Origin: Brevibacillus massiliensis
GTDB lineage: Bacteria; Bacillota; Bacilli; Brevibacillales; Brevibacillaceae
Length of the DNA: 64,000 nucleotides
Assembly: GCF_000311785.1 (NCBI RefSeq)
Contig: NZ_HE978536.1
Location: 380,046 to 444,045, forward strand
Direction of reading: 5' to 3'
Shown: in pieces, positions 1-8,619 of the stretch
Layout of the letters: each line of letters begins with the position of its first letter
Numbering within the stretch: the first letter of the stretch is position 1
The notes under the pieces: generated by a model
Told to the model about the DNA's origin: nothing
The model's database searches: none
Seen by the model: only the letters and a program-made list of their open reading frames with translations
Program-made: the position numbers and the translations under genes

Positions 1-9
1 AAGAAAAAA

Positions 10-35
10 GCGGTTCTCCCCTTGGGGACAACCGC
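10..35 (-). terminator. Intrinsic terminator after pheA
   Basis: A GC-rich inverted repeat (GCGGTT... / ...AACCGC) lies just beyond the pheA stop codon. On the minus strand it is followed by a run of six T. It most likely ends the pheB-hom-thrC-thrB-pheA transcript. Confidence 0.75.
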
Positions 36-57
36 ATTTCCGTCATATGAGATGCGC

Positions 58-933
58 CTAGCATGTTTCCTTGACAGTGTGCTGCTGAAGATAAGACGGG
101 TACGTGCCAAGCTGACGCACCTGGCAGCCCAGTGCCTCAATTTCGGCGAAGGCTCCGGGCATCAGCACCTCATCCATGCGCTGCTCGATGTCGATGACAA
201 AATGGTAGCTGCCGAGGCCCTTCTTCGTCGGCCGCGACTCGATTCGCGAGAGGTTGATTTTACGCCAGGCAAAAACGGCCAGAACCTGGTACAGCGCTCC
301 CGGGAAATCCTCCGGCAGCGTGACCTGCACGGTCGTCTTCTCCCGCTCCGAGGGCGGCAATTCGATCGGCTGTTTGCCGACGAGCACAAACCGGGTGAAG
401 TTATTCTGAAAATCCTCGATGTTTTGGCGGGCAAACACCAGCGGGTAGATCTCTGTCGTCAACCGGGGTCCGATCGCCGCAAGCGGTTCTTCCGGGTGGG
501 CGCTCACGTACTGGGCCGCTGTCGCCGTGCTGTTCATGTACTCGATTTCGGCGTGCGGCAGGTGTTCCTGCAAAAAATTGCGGCATTGCGCAATCGCTTG
601 GGGATGTGAGACGACCTTTTTGATTTCGGCGAACGAAAGGGGCTGCTCACGCCGGGCAACTACCAAATGTTGGGAAATGGGCATGGCCAACTCGGCTAAA
701 ATCGGCAGCTCTACCTCATGGAGCAGCCAATCGAGTGTAGAGGTGACAGAGCCTTCGATCGAATTTTCCAGGGGAACGACGCCGTATTCAATCTCGTCTT
801 TGGAGACTGCAGCCAGTACGTCTACGATGCTGGGAAACGTCTTCAAGTGGTATTCCTGCTGAAAGGGAAAGGAACGGGCGGCCTCTTCCGTAAACGTCCC
901 AAGCGGCCCTAATATCGCTATCTGCTTTGCCAT
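58..933 (-). CDS. pheA: Prephenate dehydratase
   Basis: Converts prephenate to phenylpyruvate, the committed step to phenylalanine; cytoplasmic. The 291-residue length is that of a monofunctional PDT with no chorismate mutase domain. The N-terminal catalytic domain starts ILGPLGTFTEEAA and carries the NNFTRF motif near residue 180, whose Thr-Arg-Phe belongs to the active site. A C-terminal ACT domain follows, with the ESRP motif (around residue 235) that binds phenylalanine for feedback inhibition. The ATG follows an AGGAGA Shine-Dalgarno sequence. It is the last gene of the operon, 19 bp after thrB. In B. subtilis pheA directly follows pheB; here three threonine genes separate them. Confidence 0.96.
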   Translation of the reverse strand: MAKQIAILGPLGTFTEEAARSFPFQQEYHLKTFPSIVDVLAAVSKDEIEYGVVPLENSIEGSVTSTLDWLLHEVELPILAELAMPISQHLVVARREQPLSFAEIKKVVSHPQAIAQCRNFLQEHLPHAEIEYMNSTATAAQYVSAHPEEPLAAIGPRLTTEIYPLVFARQNIEDFQNNFTRFVLVGKQPIELPPSEREKTTVQVTLPEDFPGALYQVLAVFAWRKINLSRIESRPTKKGLGSYHFVIDIEQRMDEVLMPGAFAEIEALGCQVRQLGTYPSYLQQHTVKETC

Positions 934-952
934 GGTTCTCTCCTAACCGGTG

Positions 953-1897
953 CTATCTTGACAGATCCAGCACCTCTATCTCTGTACCTGACTGATCGGG
1001 CGCAAGCACCATTGTCCGGTAAGAGATGCCGTTATCAGCCATCGTCCGGGCGACAAACCGGAGCAGCGATTCGCGAGCAGATTCACCTGAGAAGAAAAAC
1101 AGGGTCGTCGGTCCTGCTCCGCTGAGCGCCGCCCCGAGTGCTCCATGTTCGGAAGCATCAGCCAGCATCTCCGCAAGACCTGGAACCAGCGCTGACCGGT
1201 ACGGCTGATGCAGGCGGTCGCGCATCGCCTCCGCCAGCAAATCCAAGCGGCCCTGCGCCAGCGCCGCCACCAGCAAGCTGCTGTGTCCGACGGCGTAGAC
1301 CGCGTCCCGGCGCTCGTATTTGTCCGGCAGGGCCGAGCGGGCTTTTTCCGTGGAGAGCCAAAAATCGGGGATGACGACCAGCGTCTCCAACCCCTCGGGC
1401 ACAGCCAGCCGGATATAAGGCACGGCCGCGTCTGCTTGCTCCGGCATCGCAGCTACCACGATGCCGCCGAACAGGGACGCACCGACGTTGTCGGGATGTC
1501 CCTCGCGGCGGCTTGCCATGGCGAACAGCTGCTCACGGCTGAAAGGTTCTCCGGCAAGCGCATTGGCGGCTGTCAATGCGGCGACGATCGCCGCTGCACT
1601 GCTTCCCAATCCCCGCGTCAACGGCACCTCTGTGCTTACAGTCAGATGCAGTTCAGGTACGCCGAGACCTGCTTGCTCAAACAGGTCTGCCGCTACTATA
1701 TATAATAAGTTGCTTTTGTCTGCGGGTAAAGCCGTCAGTTCATCTCCGACCAGATGAATTTCCGTCTGCTCCGCCAGCCGCATCTCCAACGTGGTATACA
1801 ATTGAAACGCCATCCCGATCGCGTCAAAGCCCGGACCCAGATTGGCCGTGCTCGCCGGTACTTTGACCCGTACCAACTTGTTCTTCACCGTATTCAC
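953..1897 (-). CDS. thrB: Homoserine kinase
   Basis: Phosphorylates homoserine to O-phosphohomoserine, the step before threonine synthase. A 314-residue GHMP-family kinase. The N-terminal [13 protein letters not shown] motif and the glycine/serine-rich ATP loop GLGSSAA (around residue 95) are both visible. The GHMP C-terminal motif appears as [10 protein letters not shown]. The annotated GTG at 1897 overlaps the thrC stop (GTGA). A second GTG at 1888 lies at a better distance from AGGTGA, so the true start could be three codons later. The overlap implies translational coupling with thrC. Confidence 0.95.
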   Translation of the reverse strand: MNTVKNKLVRVKVPASTANLGPGFDAIGMAFQLYTTLEMRLAEQTEIHLVGDELTALPADKSNLLYIVAADLFEQAGLGVPELHLTVSTEVPLTRGLGSSAAAIVAALTAANALAGEPFSREQLFAMASRREGHPDNVGASLFGGIVVAAMPEQADAAVPYIRLAVPEGLETLVVIPDFWLSTEKARSALPDKYERRDAVYAVGHSSLLVAALAQGRLDLLAEAMRDRLHQPYRSALVPGLAEMLADASEHGALGAALSGAGPTTLFFFSGESARESLLRFVARTMADNGISYRTMVLAPDQSGTEIEVLDLSR

Positions 1898-2976
1898 CTG
1901 CTTTTTTGAATCAGAGCCAGAACGGCTTCTCGGGTCGCAGGAACCGCACTCGGCTCAGCTGCCACTGTTTTCATCGCGATATTGGGATCCTTCAGCCCAT
2001 TTCCGGTAAGGACGCAGGCGATGGTCAAGTTGTCCGCCAATTTGCCGGCGCGGCGCAGCTTGATGATGCCGGCCAGGGAAGCCGCAGATGCCGGTTCGCA
2101 GAAGATGCCTTCCGAACGGGCCAGCATCTTGTACGCTTCCAGGATTTCGTCGTCGGTAACCGCTTCGATCTGCCCGTCCGACTCGCGCAGTGCACCCAGC
2201 GCACCCTCCTTGCTGGCCGGATTGCCGATCCGAATGGCGGTAGCGATCGTCTCCGGATTGGGCACCGGCTCGCCATGCACCAGCGGAGCGGCTCCAGCCG
2301 CCTGGAATCCAAACATCCGGGGCAGCGCTTCGATGCGGCCCGCCTGTTTATACTCCTTAAACCCTTTCCAGTAAGCGGTGATGTTTCCGGCATTGCCCAC
2401 CGGGATCGCCAGGATATCCGGCGCCTGTCCAAGCGCATCGCAAATTTCAAAAGCGGCCGTCTTCTGCCCTTCGATCCGGTACGGATTGACCGAGTTGACC
2501 AGCGTGATCGGCTCGCGCTCGGTAATCTCCCTGACGATGTTCAGGGCTTCGTCGAAGTTGCCGTCGATGGCGATGACCTCTGCTCCGTACGCGATCGCCT
2601 GGGCGAGCTTGCCGAGCGCAATGTTGCCGCTTGGTATCAGTACGATGCAGCGCAGGCCGGACCGTGCCGCATAAGCGGCGGCAGCGGCCGAGGTGTTGCC
2701 GGTCGATGCGCACATGATCGTCGTGCTGCCCTCTTCCATCGCCTTCGCTACCGCCATCACCATACCGCGGTCCTTGAAGGAACCGGTTGGATTCAAACCT
2801 TCATATTTAAAATGGAGCTGCACGCCCCACTCTTTGGACAAATTGGGAGCGTAGATCAACGGAGTGCTGCCTTCATGCAGGCTTAGCTCGGGGGTCCGGT
2901 CCGTTACCGGCAAAAATTCCCGGTAACGGCTGATGATGCCTGATTGACGCTGTACGCTGGAATTGAATTGGCTCAT
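1894..2976 (-). CDS. thrC: Threonine synthase
   Basis: PLP-dependent enzyme that turns O-phosphohomoserine into threonine. At 360 residues it is the short class typical of Bacillus. The PLP lysine lies in [11 protein letters not shown] near residue 65. The phosphate-binding glycine loop appears as VGNAGN around residue 193. Its ATG overlaps the hom stop codon (ATGA), and its stop overlaps the start of thrB, so hom, thrC and thrB are one tightly coupled unit. Confidence 0.96.
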   Translation of the reverse strand: MSQFNSSVQRQSGIISRYREFLPVTDRTPELSLHEGSTPLIYAPNLSKEWGVQLHFKYEGLNPTGSFKDRGMVMAVAKAMEEGSTTIMCASTGNTSAAAAAYAARSGLRCIVLIPSGNIALGKLAQAIAYGAEVIAIDGNFDEALNIVREITEREPITLVNSVNPYRIEGQKTAAFEICDALGQAPDILAIPVGNAGNITAYWKGFKEYKQAGRIEALPRMFGFQAAGAAPLVHGEPVPNPETIATAIRIGNPASKEGALGALRESDGQIEAVTDDEILEAYKMLARSEGIFCEPASAASLAGIIKLRRAGKLADNLTIACVLTGNGLKDPNIAMKTVAAEPSAVPATREAVLALIQKSR

Positions 2977-4277
2977 TCTACGCTTCCTCCTTCTACGCGG
3001 TAACAGCTCTTCACTTCTGTTATCACCGACAGGTCGCTGAACGTGCCGATTACTTGGTCAAGCGAGCTCTTCGCTGCTACATGCGTCACCATGATGATCT
3101 CCGCCTGCTTTCCGCCGTTGTACGGCTGCTGCAGGACTTGTTCCAGGCTGATGTCCGCATCAGCCAGTATTTTGGTAATCTGGGCAAGCACCCCGCGTTC
3201 GTCGGCGACGATCAGACGCAGGAAGTATTTCGAAAGTTTTTTATCGTCGGTTTTCAATTTTTTCTCTTTGTAGGGAGCTACCATACCGCGTCCGTTCACT
3301 CCTAACTTCTTGTTTTTCACCACCGTCACCAGATCGGAGACGACCGCCGTCGCAGTGGGAAGTTCACCGGCGCCAGGCCCGTAGAACATCGTCTCGCCTA
3401 CTGCTTCACCGTGTACGTAGACAGCGTTGAACACGCCGTTGACCGATGCCAGCGGATGCTCCTTGGGAATCATCGTCGGCTGAACGCTCACTTCGATTTC
3501 ATCGTCGTCACGGCGGGCAAGCCCGAGCAGCTTGACGACGTAACCCAGTTTCTTTCCGTAAGCGATGTCTTCCTTGGTCACGCTGCTGATCCCTTTGACG
3601 TCTACTTCCGCCAATTCGACCGAAGCCCTGAATCCAAGCGTCGCAAGGATCGCCATCTTGCGGGCGGCATCCAGCCCTTCTACGTCAGAGGTGGGATCCG
3701 CTTCCGCGTAGCCGAGCTCTTGTGCTTCCTTCAGCACCTCGGCATAGTCAGCGCCTTCCTGGGTCATCTTCGTCAATATGTAGTTCGTCGTACCATTGAC
3801 GATGCCCATCATTTTGGTGATCCGATCAGAGGAGAAGCCCTCTACCAGCGCCCGCAAAATCGGAATTCCGCCGGCAACGCTGGCTTCGTAAAAGACGTCA
3901 CAGCCTCTCTCCTGAGCCTTTTGCAGGATTTCTGCGCCGTGCAGCGCCATCAAATCCTTGTTGGCGGTAACCACGTGCTTGCCGTGTTCAAGCGCCTGCA
4001 GAATGTATTCCTTGGCGGGCGAGATGCCGCCGATGACTTCTACGATCACGTCGATCTCCGGATCGGACAAAAGTTCATTTGCATCCGTCGTAATCCGATC
4101 TGACACCGTATCGATCGAGCGAGGCTTATCCTTGTCCTGTACGAGGATCTTGTGTATGTGAATGCCGAGCCCTGTCTGCTTCTGCAGATCTTCCTGATGG
4201 CCTTGAACTATGCGAACGACACCCGTTCCTACCGTTCCAAGCCCCAATAATCCCACATTGACTGTCTGTTTTTCCAT
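2973..4277 (-). CDS. hom: Homoserine dehydrogenase
   Basis: Reduces aspartate semialdehyde to homoserine, the branch point to threonine and methionine. The 434-residue protein starts [14 protein letters not shown] with the NAD(P) fold [10 protein letters not shown]. It continues with the catalytic domain ([11 protein letters not shown], then [16 protein letters not shown]) and ends with an ACT domain that should sense threonine. The open frame extends 20 codons upstream, but the ATG at 4277 has AGGAGG seven bases before it and matches family starts. Located 25 bp after pheB. Because it also feeds methionine synthesis, it is the plausible target of the S-box riboswitch upstream. Confidence 0.96.
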   Translation of the reverse strand: MEKQTVNVGLLGLGTVGTGVVRIVQGHQEDLQKQTGLGIHIHKILVQDKDKPRSIDTVSDRITTDANELLSDPEIDVIVEVIGGISPAKEYILQALEHGKHVVTANKDLMALHGAEILQKAQERGCDVFYEASVAGGIPILRALVEGFSSDRITKMMGIVNGTTNYILTKMTQEGADYAEVLKEAQELGYAEADPTSDVEGLDAARKMAILATLGFRASVELAEVDVKGISSVTKEDIAYGKKLGYVVKLLGLARRDDDEIEVSVQPTMIPKEHPLASVNGVFNAVYVHGEAVGETMFYGPGAGELPTATAVVSDLVTVVKNKKLGVNGRGMVAPYKEKKLKTDDKKLSKYFLRLIVADERGVLAQITKILADADISLEQVLQQPYNGGKQAEIIMVTHVAAKSSLDQVIGTFSDLSVITEVKSCYRVEGGSVE

Positions 4278-4302
4278 CCCTTTTCCTCCTATCCTCATCC
4301 CA

Positions 4303-4749
4303 TCAACCGCGGCCGATGATCGCCGCTTTGCGGACACCGTCCAAACGATGCAAGTTTTCCAAAAACTCGGTACTGGGAACCTTCAGTTTCGCCATATCGA
4401 CCGACATGGAGACGCTGGCGATTCCTTGCAGGGGGATGGTCTGATTGATCGTCAGGATGCTCCCCCCGTTTTCTGCAACACATTGAAGCACTTTGGACAG
4501 GACGCCTGAGCGATCATCCAGCGTAAGGTGAATCGTCATAATCTGTTCGCTCATCAAGGCGTTAAACGGAAATATGCCATCCTTGTATTTGTAAAAGGCG
4601 CTGCGGCTGAGGCCGACTCGCTCAACCGCCTCGTTTACCGTATCCGCTTCACCTGAATCCAAAAGCTTCTTCACTTCAATCGTCTTTGCGATGGATTCGG
4701 GCAGGATGTCCGCACGGATCAAATAAAACTTTTCTTCCCGTTTACTCAT
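4303..4749 (-). CDS. pheB: ACT-domain protein PheB
   Basis: A 148-residue regulatory ACT protein of the PheB/UPF0735 family. The N-terminal part (FYLIRADILPESIAKTIEVK) contains a helix-turn-helix-like stretch (VERVGLSRSAFYKYKDGIF). The C-terminal ACT domain begins TIHLTLDDRSGVLSKVLQ. In Bacillus it sits next to pheA, and it is presumed to sense an amino acid; its exact role is not settled. The start at 4749 (MSKREEKF) has GGAGG six bases upstream and fits family starts better than the longer open frame. First gene of the operon, with its own sigma-A promoter at 4790-4818. Confidence 0.9.
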   Translation of the reverse strand: MSKREEKFYLIRADILPESIAKTIEVKKLLDSGEADTVNEAVERVGLSRSAFYKYKDGIFPFNALMSEQIMTIHLTLDDRSGVLSKVLQCVAENGGSILTINQTIPLQGIASVSMSVDMAKLKVPSTEFLENLHRLDGVRKAAIIGRG

Positions 4750-4789
4750 TTGTCCTCCATGTGAATACATTTGTTTTTCTATAGAGGAC

Positions 4790-4818
4790 ATTATAACCAA
4801 CTCCTTTCCCGGTGACAA
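4790..4818 (-). promoter_or_regulatory. Sigma-A promoter of pheB-hom-thrCB-pheA
   Basis: On the minus strand TTGTCA (4813-4818) and a perfect TATAAT (4790-4795) are separated by 17 bp. Transcription would begin near 4783, about 34 bases before the pheB start codon. This promoter lies downstream of the S-box riboswitch and would bypass it. Confidence 0.7.
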
Positions 4819-4932
4819 CCCCAAATTGTGAAAACATGCGAAAATGGGCCCTGCCCGCTTTTCCCGCCCCTACATGACTGCGACAGGTTCTGCGCAGACT
4901 AAAAGCCAGTACGAGAAAGCGAGGTGAATCAG

Positions 4933-5085
4933 ATGGGCGGACGAGGCAAGTACGACAAATCGGAGCGCCGCAATAACCACCCCCCAGCCAAACCAAGCGA
5001 TCTCGATCAGTTTGGCGGCGATATCAGGGGCAAGCGCATGTCGGCTTCATCCCGCGTCACGGAAGGCAACGAGCGCGGAGGCTGA
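4933..5085 (+). CDS. Small hydrophilic protein of unknown function
   Basis: A 50-codon plus-strand frame with ATG at 4933 and a GAGGTGA Shine-Dalgarno sequence six bases upstream. The product is charged and rich in Gly, Arg, Asn and Ser (MGGRGKYDKSERRN...). It has no membrane segment and no cysteine. It lies alone between two minus-strand operons, exactly antisense to the stretch between the S-box terminator and the pheB promoter. I do not recognise a family; short hydrophilic proteins of this kind are common in Bacillales spores, but that is only an analogy. Confidence 0.5.
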   Translation: MGGRGKYDKSERRNNHPPAKPSDLDQFGGDIRGKRMSASSRVTEGNERGG

Positions 5086-5093
5086 ACGGATAG

Positions 5094-5128
5094 AGAAAAA
5101 AGCCTTCTTCGGCAGTCGAAGAAGGCTT
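5094..5128 (-). terminator. S-box expression-platform terminator
   Basis: A perfect 12-bp stem (AAGCCTTCTTCG / CGAAGAAGGCTT, 5100-5128) with a 5-base loop is followed on the minus strand by six T. It lies about 20 bases after the S-box aptamer, as expected for the SAM-bound off state. Confidence 0.85.
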
Positions 5129-5265
5129 GGTTACATCCCGTAAGTCAAATCCTCTCATCTCTCAAAGCCGCCGCTTTGCAGGAATTGGCACCGTATCGCA
5201 GCTGACGGAAGCGATCGGTTGCCGGGCATCATCGGGCCAGTCCCTCCGCCTCTCTTGATAAGAAG
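5129..5265 (-). promoter_or_regulatory. SAM-I riboswitch (S-box) aptamer
   Basis: Read on the minus strand the segment shows conserved S-box blocks in the right order. CTTATCAAGAG (5262-5252) is the 5' side of P1. It is followed by GGAGGGACTGGCCCGATGA and CCCGGCAACC, which form the kink-turn and pseudoknot region. GTGCCAATTCCTGC is the P3 region, and GAGAGATGAGAGG (around 5150-5163) closes P1. A terminator hairpin follows. The family binds S-adenosylmethionine and shuts off methionine-related genes. The next minus-strand genes are pheB, hom, thrC, thrB and pheA, about 345 bp away, so hom is the likely target. Confidence 0.92.
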
Positions 5266-5300
5266 TCGTATGAAATTGCCATTGTCTTGAAATTGACCTT

Positions 5301-5329
5301 ATCTTACCCGGATTTTATCCGTTTGTCAA
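5301..5329 (-). promoter_or_regulatory. Sigma-A promoter of the S-box leader
   Basis: On the minus strand a perfect TTGACA (5324-5329) and TAAGAT (5301-5306) are separated by 17 bp. It starts a transcript about 30 bases before the S-box aptamer, so the riboswitch has its own promoter just after obg. Confidence 0.8.
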
Positions 5330-5350
5330 TCACTTCAGGAAACAAAGCTC

Positions 5351-6637
<1,287 letters not shown>

Positions 6638-6640
6638 TCA

Positions 6641-7228
6641 TTACGTCTGGCAGGGGAAAAGAAATTCCGCTACCCATTCCGCTTCACTATGTATCGATGT
6701 GATTACAGAGGCACCCAATCCGTTCACCCTGCCGATGATTGGTTGGATGTCCGGCTTTGCCGACTGGGGCAAGCCTTCAGCCAGGTCAAAGCGAAGTTGT
6801 ACCGCCGTTTCCTTGGCAGCCTGAAAAGAGACGAGCAAGCTCGCCGGCTCTGCCAGATCCTCTCTGACATGCTTCATCACGGCAAATACGAGATCGCTGA
6901 CGAAGTGGAACAGGTCGTTTGCATCCACCCGCAGCCGAGCCAGATTTACCTTGTGATCTGCCTCTACTTCAAGCTGCAGCTTGCTGTGCAACGCATTGAA
7001 CGTCAAGAAAAAAACAGACAGGAGGGGGGAATTGATTCTGGCTATTCCGCTTTCAAGGTGGGTCTTCTCGGTGATGCGGCGCAAGTAAGCCGTCCCCTCT
7101 TCCACTCTTCCCAATTGGAGCAGACAGAGCAGCACCTGGATATGGTTTAACCAGTCGTGTCGCTGCTGGTTCAGCACTGTTAACAACAGATCGGCCTGCC
7201 GGGTGAAAACCTTTTGCTGTTCGTTCAT
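6641..7228 (-). CDS. spo0B: Sporulation initiation phosphotransferase Spo0B
   Basis: Relays phosphate from Spo0F to Spo0A in the sporulation phosphorelay. The product is 195 residues. The phospho-accepting histidine is clear in the first helix as RHDWLNHIQ (His24). A weakly conserved ATPase-like C-terminal domain follows. The open frame extends to 7384, but the ATG at 7228 has GGTGGGG upstream and places the histidine where Spo0B proteins have it. Its position between rpmA and obg matches B. subtilis and supports the call, since Spo0B sequences diverge quickly. Confidence 0.88.
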   Translation of the reverse strand: MNEQQKVFTRQADLLLTVLNQQRHDWLNHIQVLLCLLQLGRVEEGTAYLRRITEKTHLESGIARINSPLLSVFFLTFNALHSKLQLEVEADHKVNLARLRVDANDLFHFVSDLVFAVMKHVREDLAEPASLLVSFQAAKETAVQLRFDLAEGLPQSAKPDIQPIIGRVNGLGASVITSIHSEAEWVAEFLFPCQT

Positions 7229-7423
7229 TTTTCCCCACCAAACACTCGTATTTTCTACCGTATCAGCAAGGTTATACTTGGCTGACTTGTCTTTCTCGCA
7301 CGGTATGACGCAGTTCCTCGGCGTTCGCATCAGATGTGGCACGACTCTTCGATACCGCTTCTGCTGAAGATGACTCGAATCCATCGATTCTCTATTCTAA
7401 CACAAGATGGTCCGCGCAAAAAG

Positions 7424-7449
7424 AAAACCCAGCGTCTAGGCTGGGTTTT
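7424..7449 (-). terminator. Terminator after rpmA
   Basis: A 10-bp perfect stem (AAAACCCAGC / GCTGGGTTTT) is followed on the minus strand by CTTTTTG. It lies 18 bp beyond the rpmA stop and separates the ribosomal-protein transcript from spo0B-obg. Confidence 0.85.
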
Positions 7450-7466
7450 TCTTGATCGTCACGATT

Positions 7467-7766
7467 TTAGGCTTCAACCGCTACGGGTTCGATCACAACT
7501 TGTTTACGATCGCGGCCCAGGCGCTTAAAGCGAACCACACCATCCACTTTGGCAAACAGTGTGTCGTCGCCGCCGATGCCTACGTTCGCACCAGGGTAGA
7601 TTTTCGTTCCGCGTTGGCGAACGAGGATGTTGCCTGCCAGCACAAATTGACCGTCACCGCGTTTGGTACCCAGTCGTTTCGCGATCGAATCGCGACCGTT
7701 CTTCGTGGAACCTACCCCTTTTTTCGAGGCGAAATACTGCAGATCAACAGTAAAAAGCATGTTCAT
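7467..7766 (-). CDS. rpmA: Ribosomal protein L27
   Basis: Large-subunit protein whose N-terminus reaches the peptidyl-transferase centre. The 99-residue precursor carries the Firmicutes N-terminal extension [12 protein letters not shown], directly followed by [15 protein letters not shown]. Family knowledge says the extension is removed by the protease Prp, encoded just upstream. Cleavage is predicted between Phe12 and Ala13. The ATG at 7766 is nine bases after AGGAGG and overlaps the prp stop (ATGA). A second ATG at 7760 is less well spaced. Confidence 0.97.
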   Translation of the reverse strand: MNMLFTVDLQYFASKKGVGSTKNGRDSIAKRLGTKRGDGQFVLAGNILVRQRGTKIYPGANVGIGGDDTLFAKVDGVVRFKRLGRDRKQVVIEPVAVEA

Positions 7767-8119
7767 GTTGTAGCACCTCCTTGCCATTTGGTATCGTGTA
7801 CAGTAAGAAACGTTCCGTACTGCTGAGACACGCTGTATAAAGAGACGACCAAACTTTCGGCCAGCAGTTGCTGTTTCTCATGGACCGCCTGGTCGGCAGT
7901 GCGCTCCAGACGCCAGCGGAGAAACCCGCCTTCCCGTTCCGCCTGCTCTACTTGCGGAGTAATCCCCAGCAAGGCGTGGACGGCGTTCAAGGTGCCAAAG
8001 CTGATCGCTGATACAGCGGAACAGACGATATCTTTCCCATACTCGGCTGCATGAGCATGTCCCGAGATGGTAATTTCTTCAATATCCCCACCATCTCGCT
8101 TAACCGTTGCCAGAATCAT
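7763..8119 (-). CDS. prp: Ribosomal-processing cysteine protease Prp
   Basis: Cleaves the N-terminal extension of L27, needed for ribosome function in Firmicutes. 118 residues. The catalytic pair appears in [19 protein letters not shown], with a histidine at 21 or 23 and the nucleophile Cys33. The open frame starts at 8152, but the ATG at 8119 (MILATVKRD) has GGTGGG upstream and fits family length. It sits between rplU and rpmA, the invariant Firmicutes order, and its stop overlaps the start of its substrate gene. Older name ysxB. Confidence 0.94.
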   Translation of the reverse strand: MILATVKRDGGDIEEITISGHAHAAEYGKDIVCSAVSAISFGTLNAVHALLGITPQVEQAEREGGFLRWRLERTADQAVHEKQQLLAESLVVSLYSVSQQYGTFLTVHDTKWQGGATT

Positions 8120-8132
8120 CTTCCCACCAAAA

Positions 8133-8444
8133 TTACGCGTTGATTTTTTCAATCACGACTTTGGAGTACGGTTGACGATGGCCTTGTTTGCGGCGGTAGT
8201 TCTTTTTGGCTTTGTATTTAAACACCGTGATTTTCTCACCTTTGCCGTGTTTTTCTACTTTGCCTGTAACCGTCGCCCCTGCTACAGTAGGAGTACCAGC
8301 TGCTACCTTGCCGTCTTTGCTGACCAGCAGCACTTTGTCGAAAGTGACAGTCTCTCCTTCGCCGGAAGCCAGCTTCTCGATGAAGAGTACGCTGCCTTCT
8401 TCCACTTTGTACTGTTTGCCGCCAGTTTCAATGATTGCGTACAT
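8133..8444 (-). CDS. rplU: Ribosomal protein L21
   Basis: 50S ribosomal protein that binds 23S rRNA. Full-length at 103 residues, with the start [17 protein letters not shown] and the C-terminal signature [15 protein letters not shown] with a GGAGG ribosome-binding site. First gene of rplU-prp-rpmA. It is preceded by a 125-base structured leader and a sigma-A promoter, so it is probably controlled by binding of a ribosomal protein to the leader. Confidence 0.98.
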   Translation of the reverse strand: MYAIIETGGKQYKVEEGSVLFIEKLASGEGETVTFDKVLLVSKDGKVAAGTPTVAGATVTGKVEKHGKGEKITVFKYKAKKNYRRKQGHRQPYSKVVIEKINA

Positions 8445-8570
8445 TCTCTTTGCACCTCCCTATACCAAGACTCGCCTCATTCAGGTGTGATTTCCCGAAG
8501 AAAATCAACTTGGCAGACCCGTTTCGTGCGGTTACAGCATGCTTGAGGTGTCAAGCATCCTTGTATAACA
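8445..8570 (-). promoter_or_regulatory. L21-type ribosomal protein leader
   Basis: The transcribed region before rplU contains two good hairpins. One is a perfect 8-bp stem with loop CACC on the minus strand (8539-8558). The other is an 8-bp stem closed by a UUCG tetraloop (8488-8507), followed by CACCTGAATGAGGCGAG. Position and hairpin-plus-conserved-tail layout fit the L21 leader family of Firmicutes, in which a ribosomal protein represses its own operon. The family name is from memory. Confidence 0.6.
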
Positions 8571-8576
8571 AACAAT

Positions 8577-8605
8577 AGGATATCACAGGCGAATGCTTTC
8601 GTCAA
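8577..8605 (-). promoter_or_regulatory. Sigma-A promoter of rplU-prp-rpmA
   Basis: On the minus strand TTGACG (8600-8605) and TATCCT (8577-8582) are separated by 17 bp, about 130 bases before the rplU start. Confidence 0.75.
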
Positions 8606-8619
8606 GGATCTTGTCCCGT

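Noticed and set aside
4742-4996. 84-codon minus-strand frame upstream of pheB, as a possible S-box-controlled gene
   Set aside because: No ribosome-binding site, Arg/Cys/Gly-rich non-family translation, and it covers the pheB promoter; the plus-strand small gene there is better supported.
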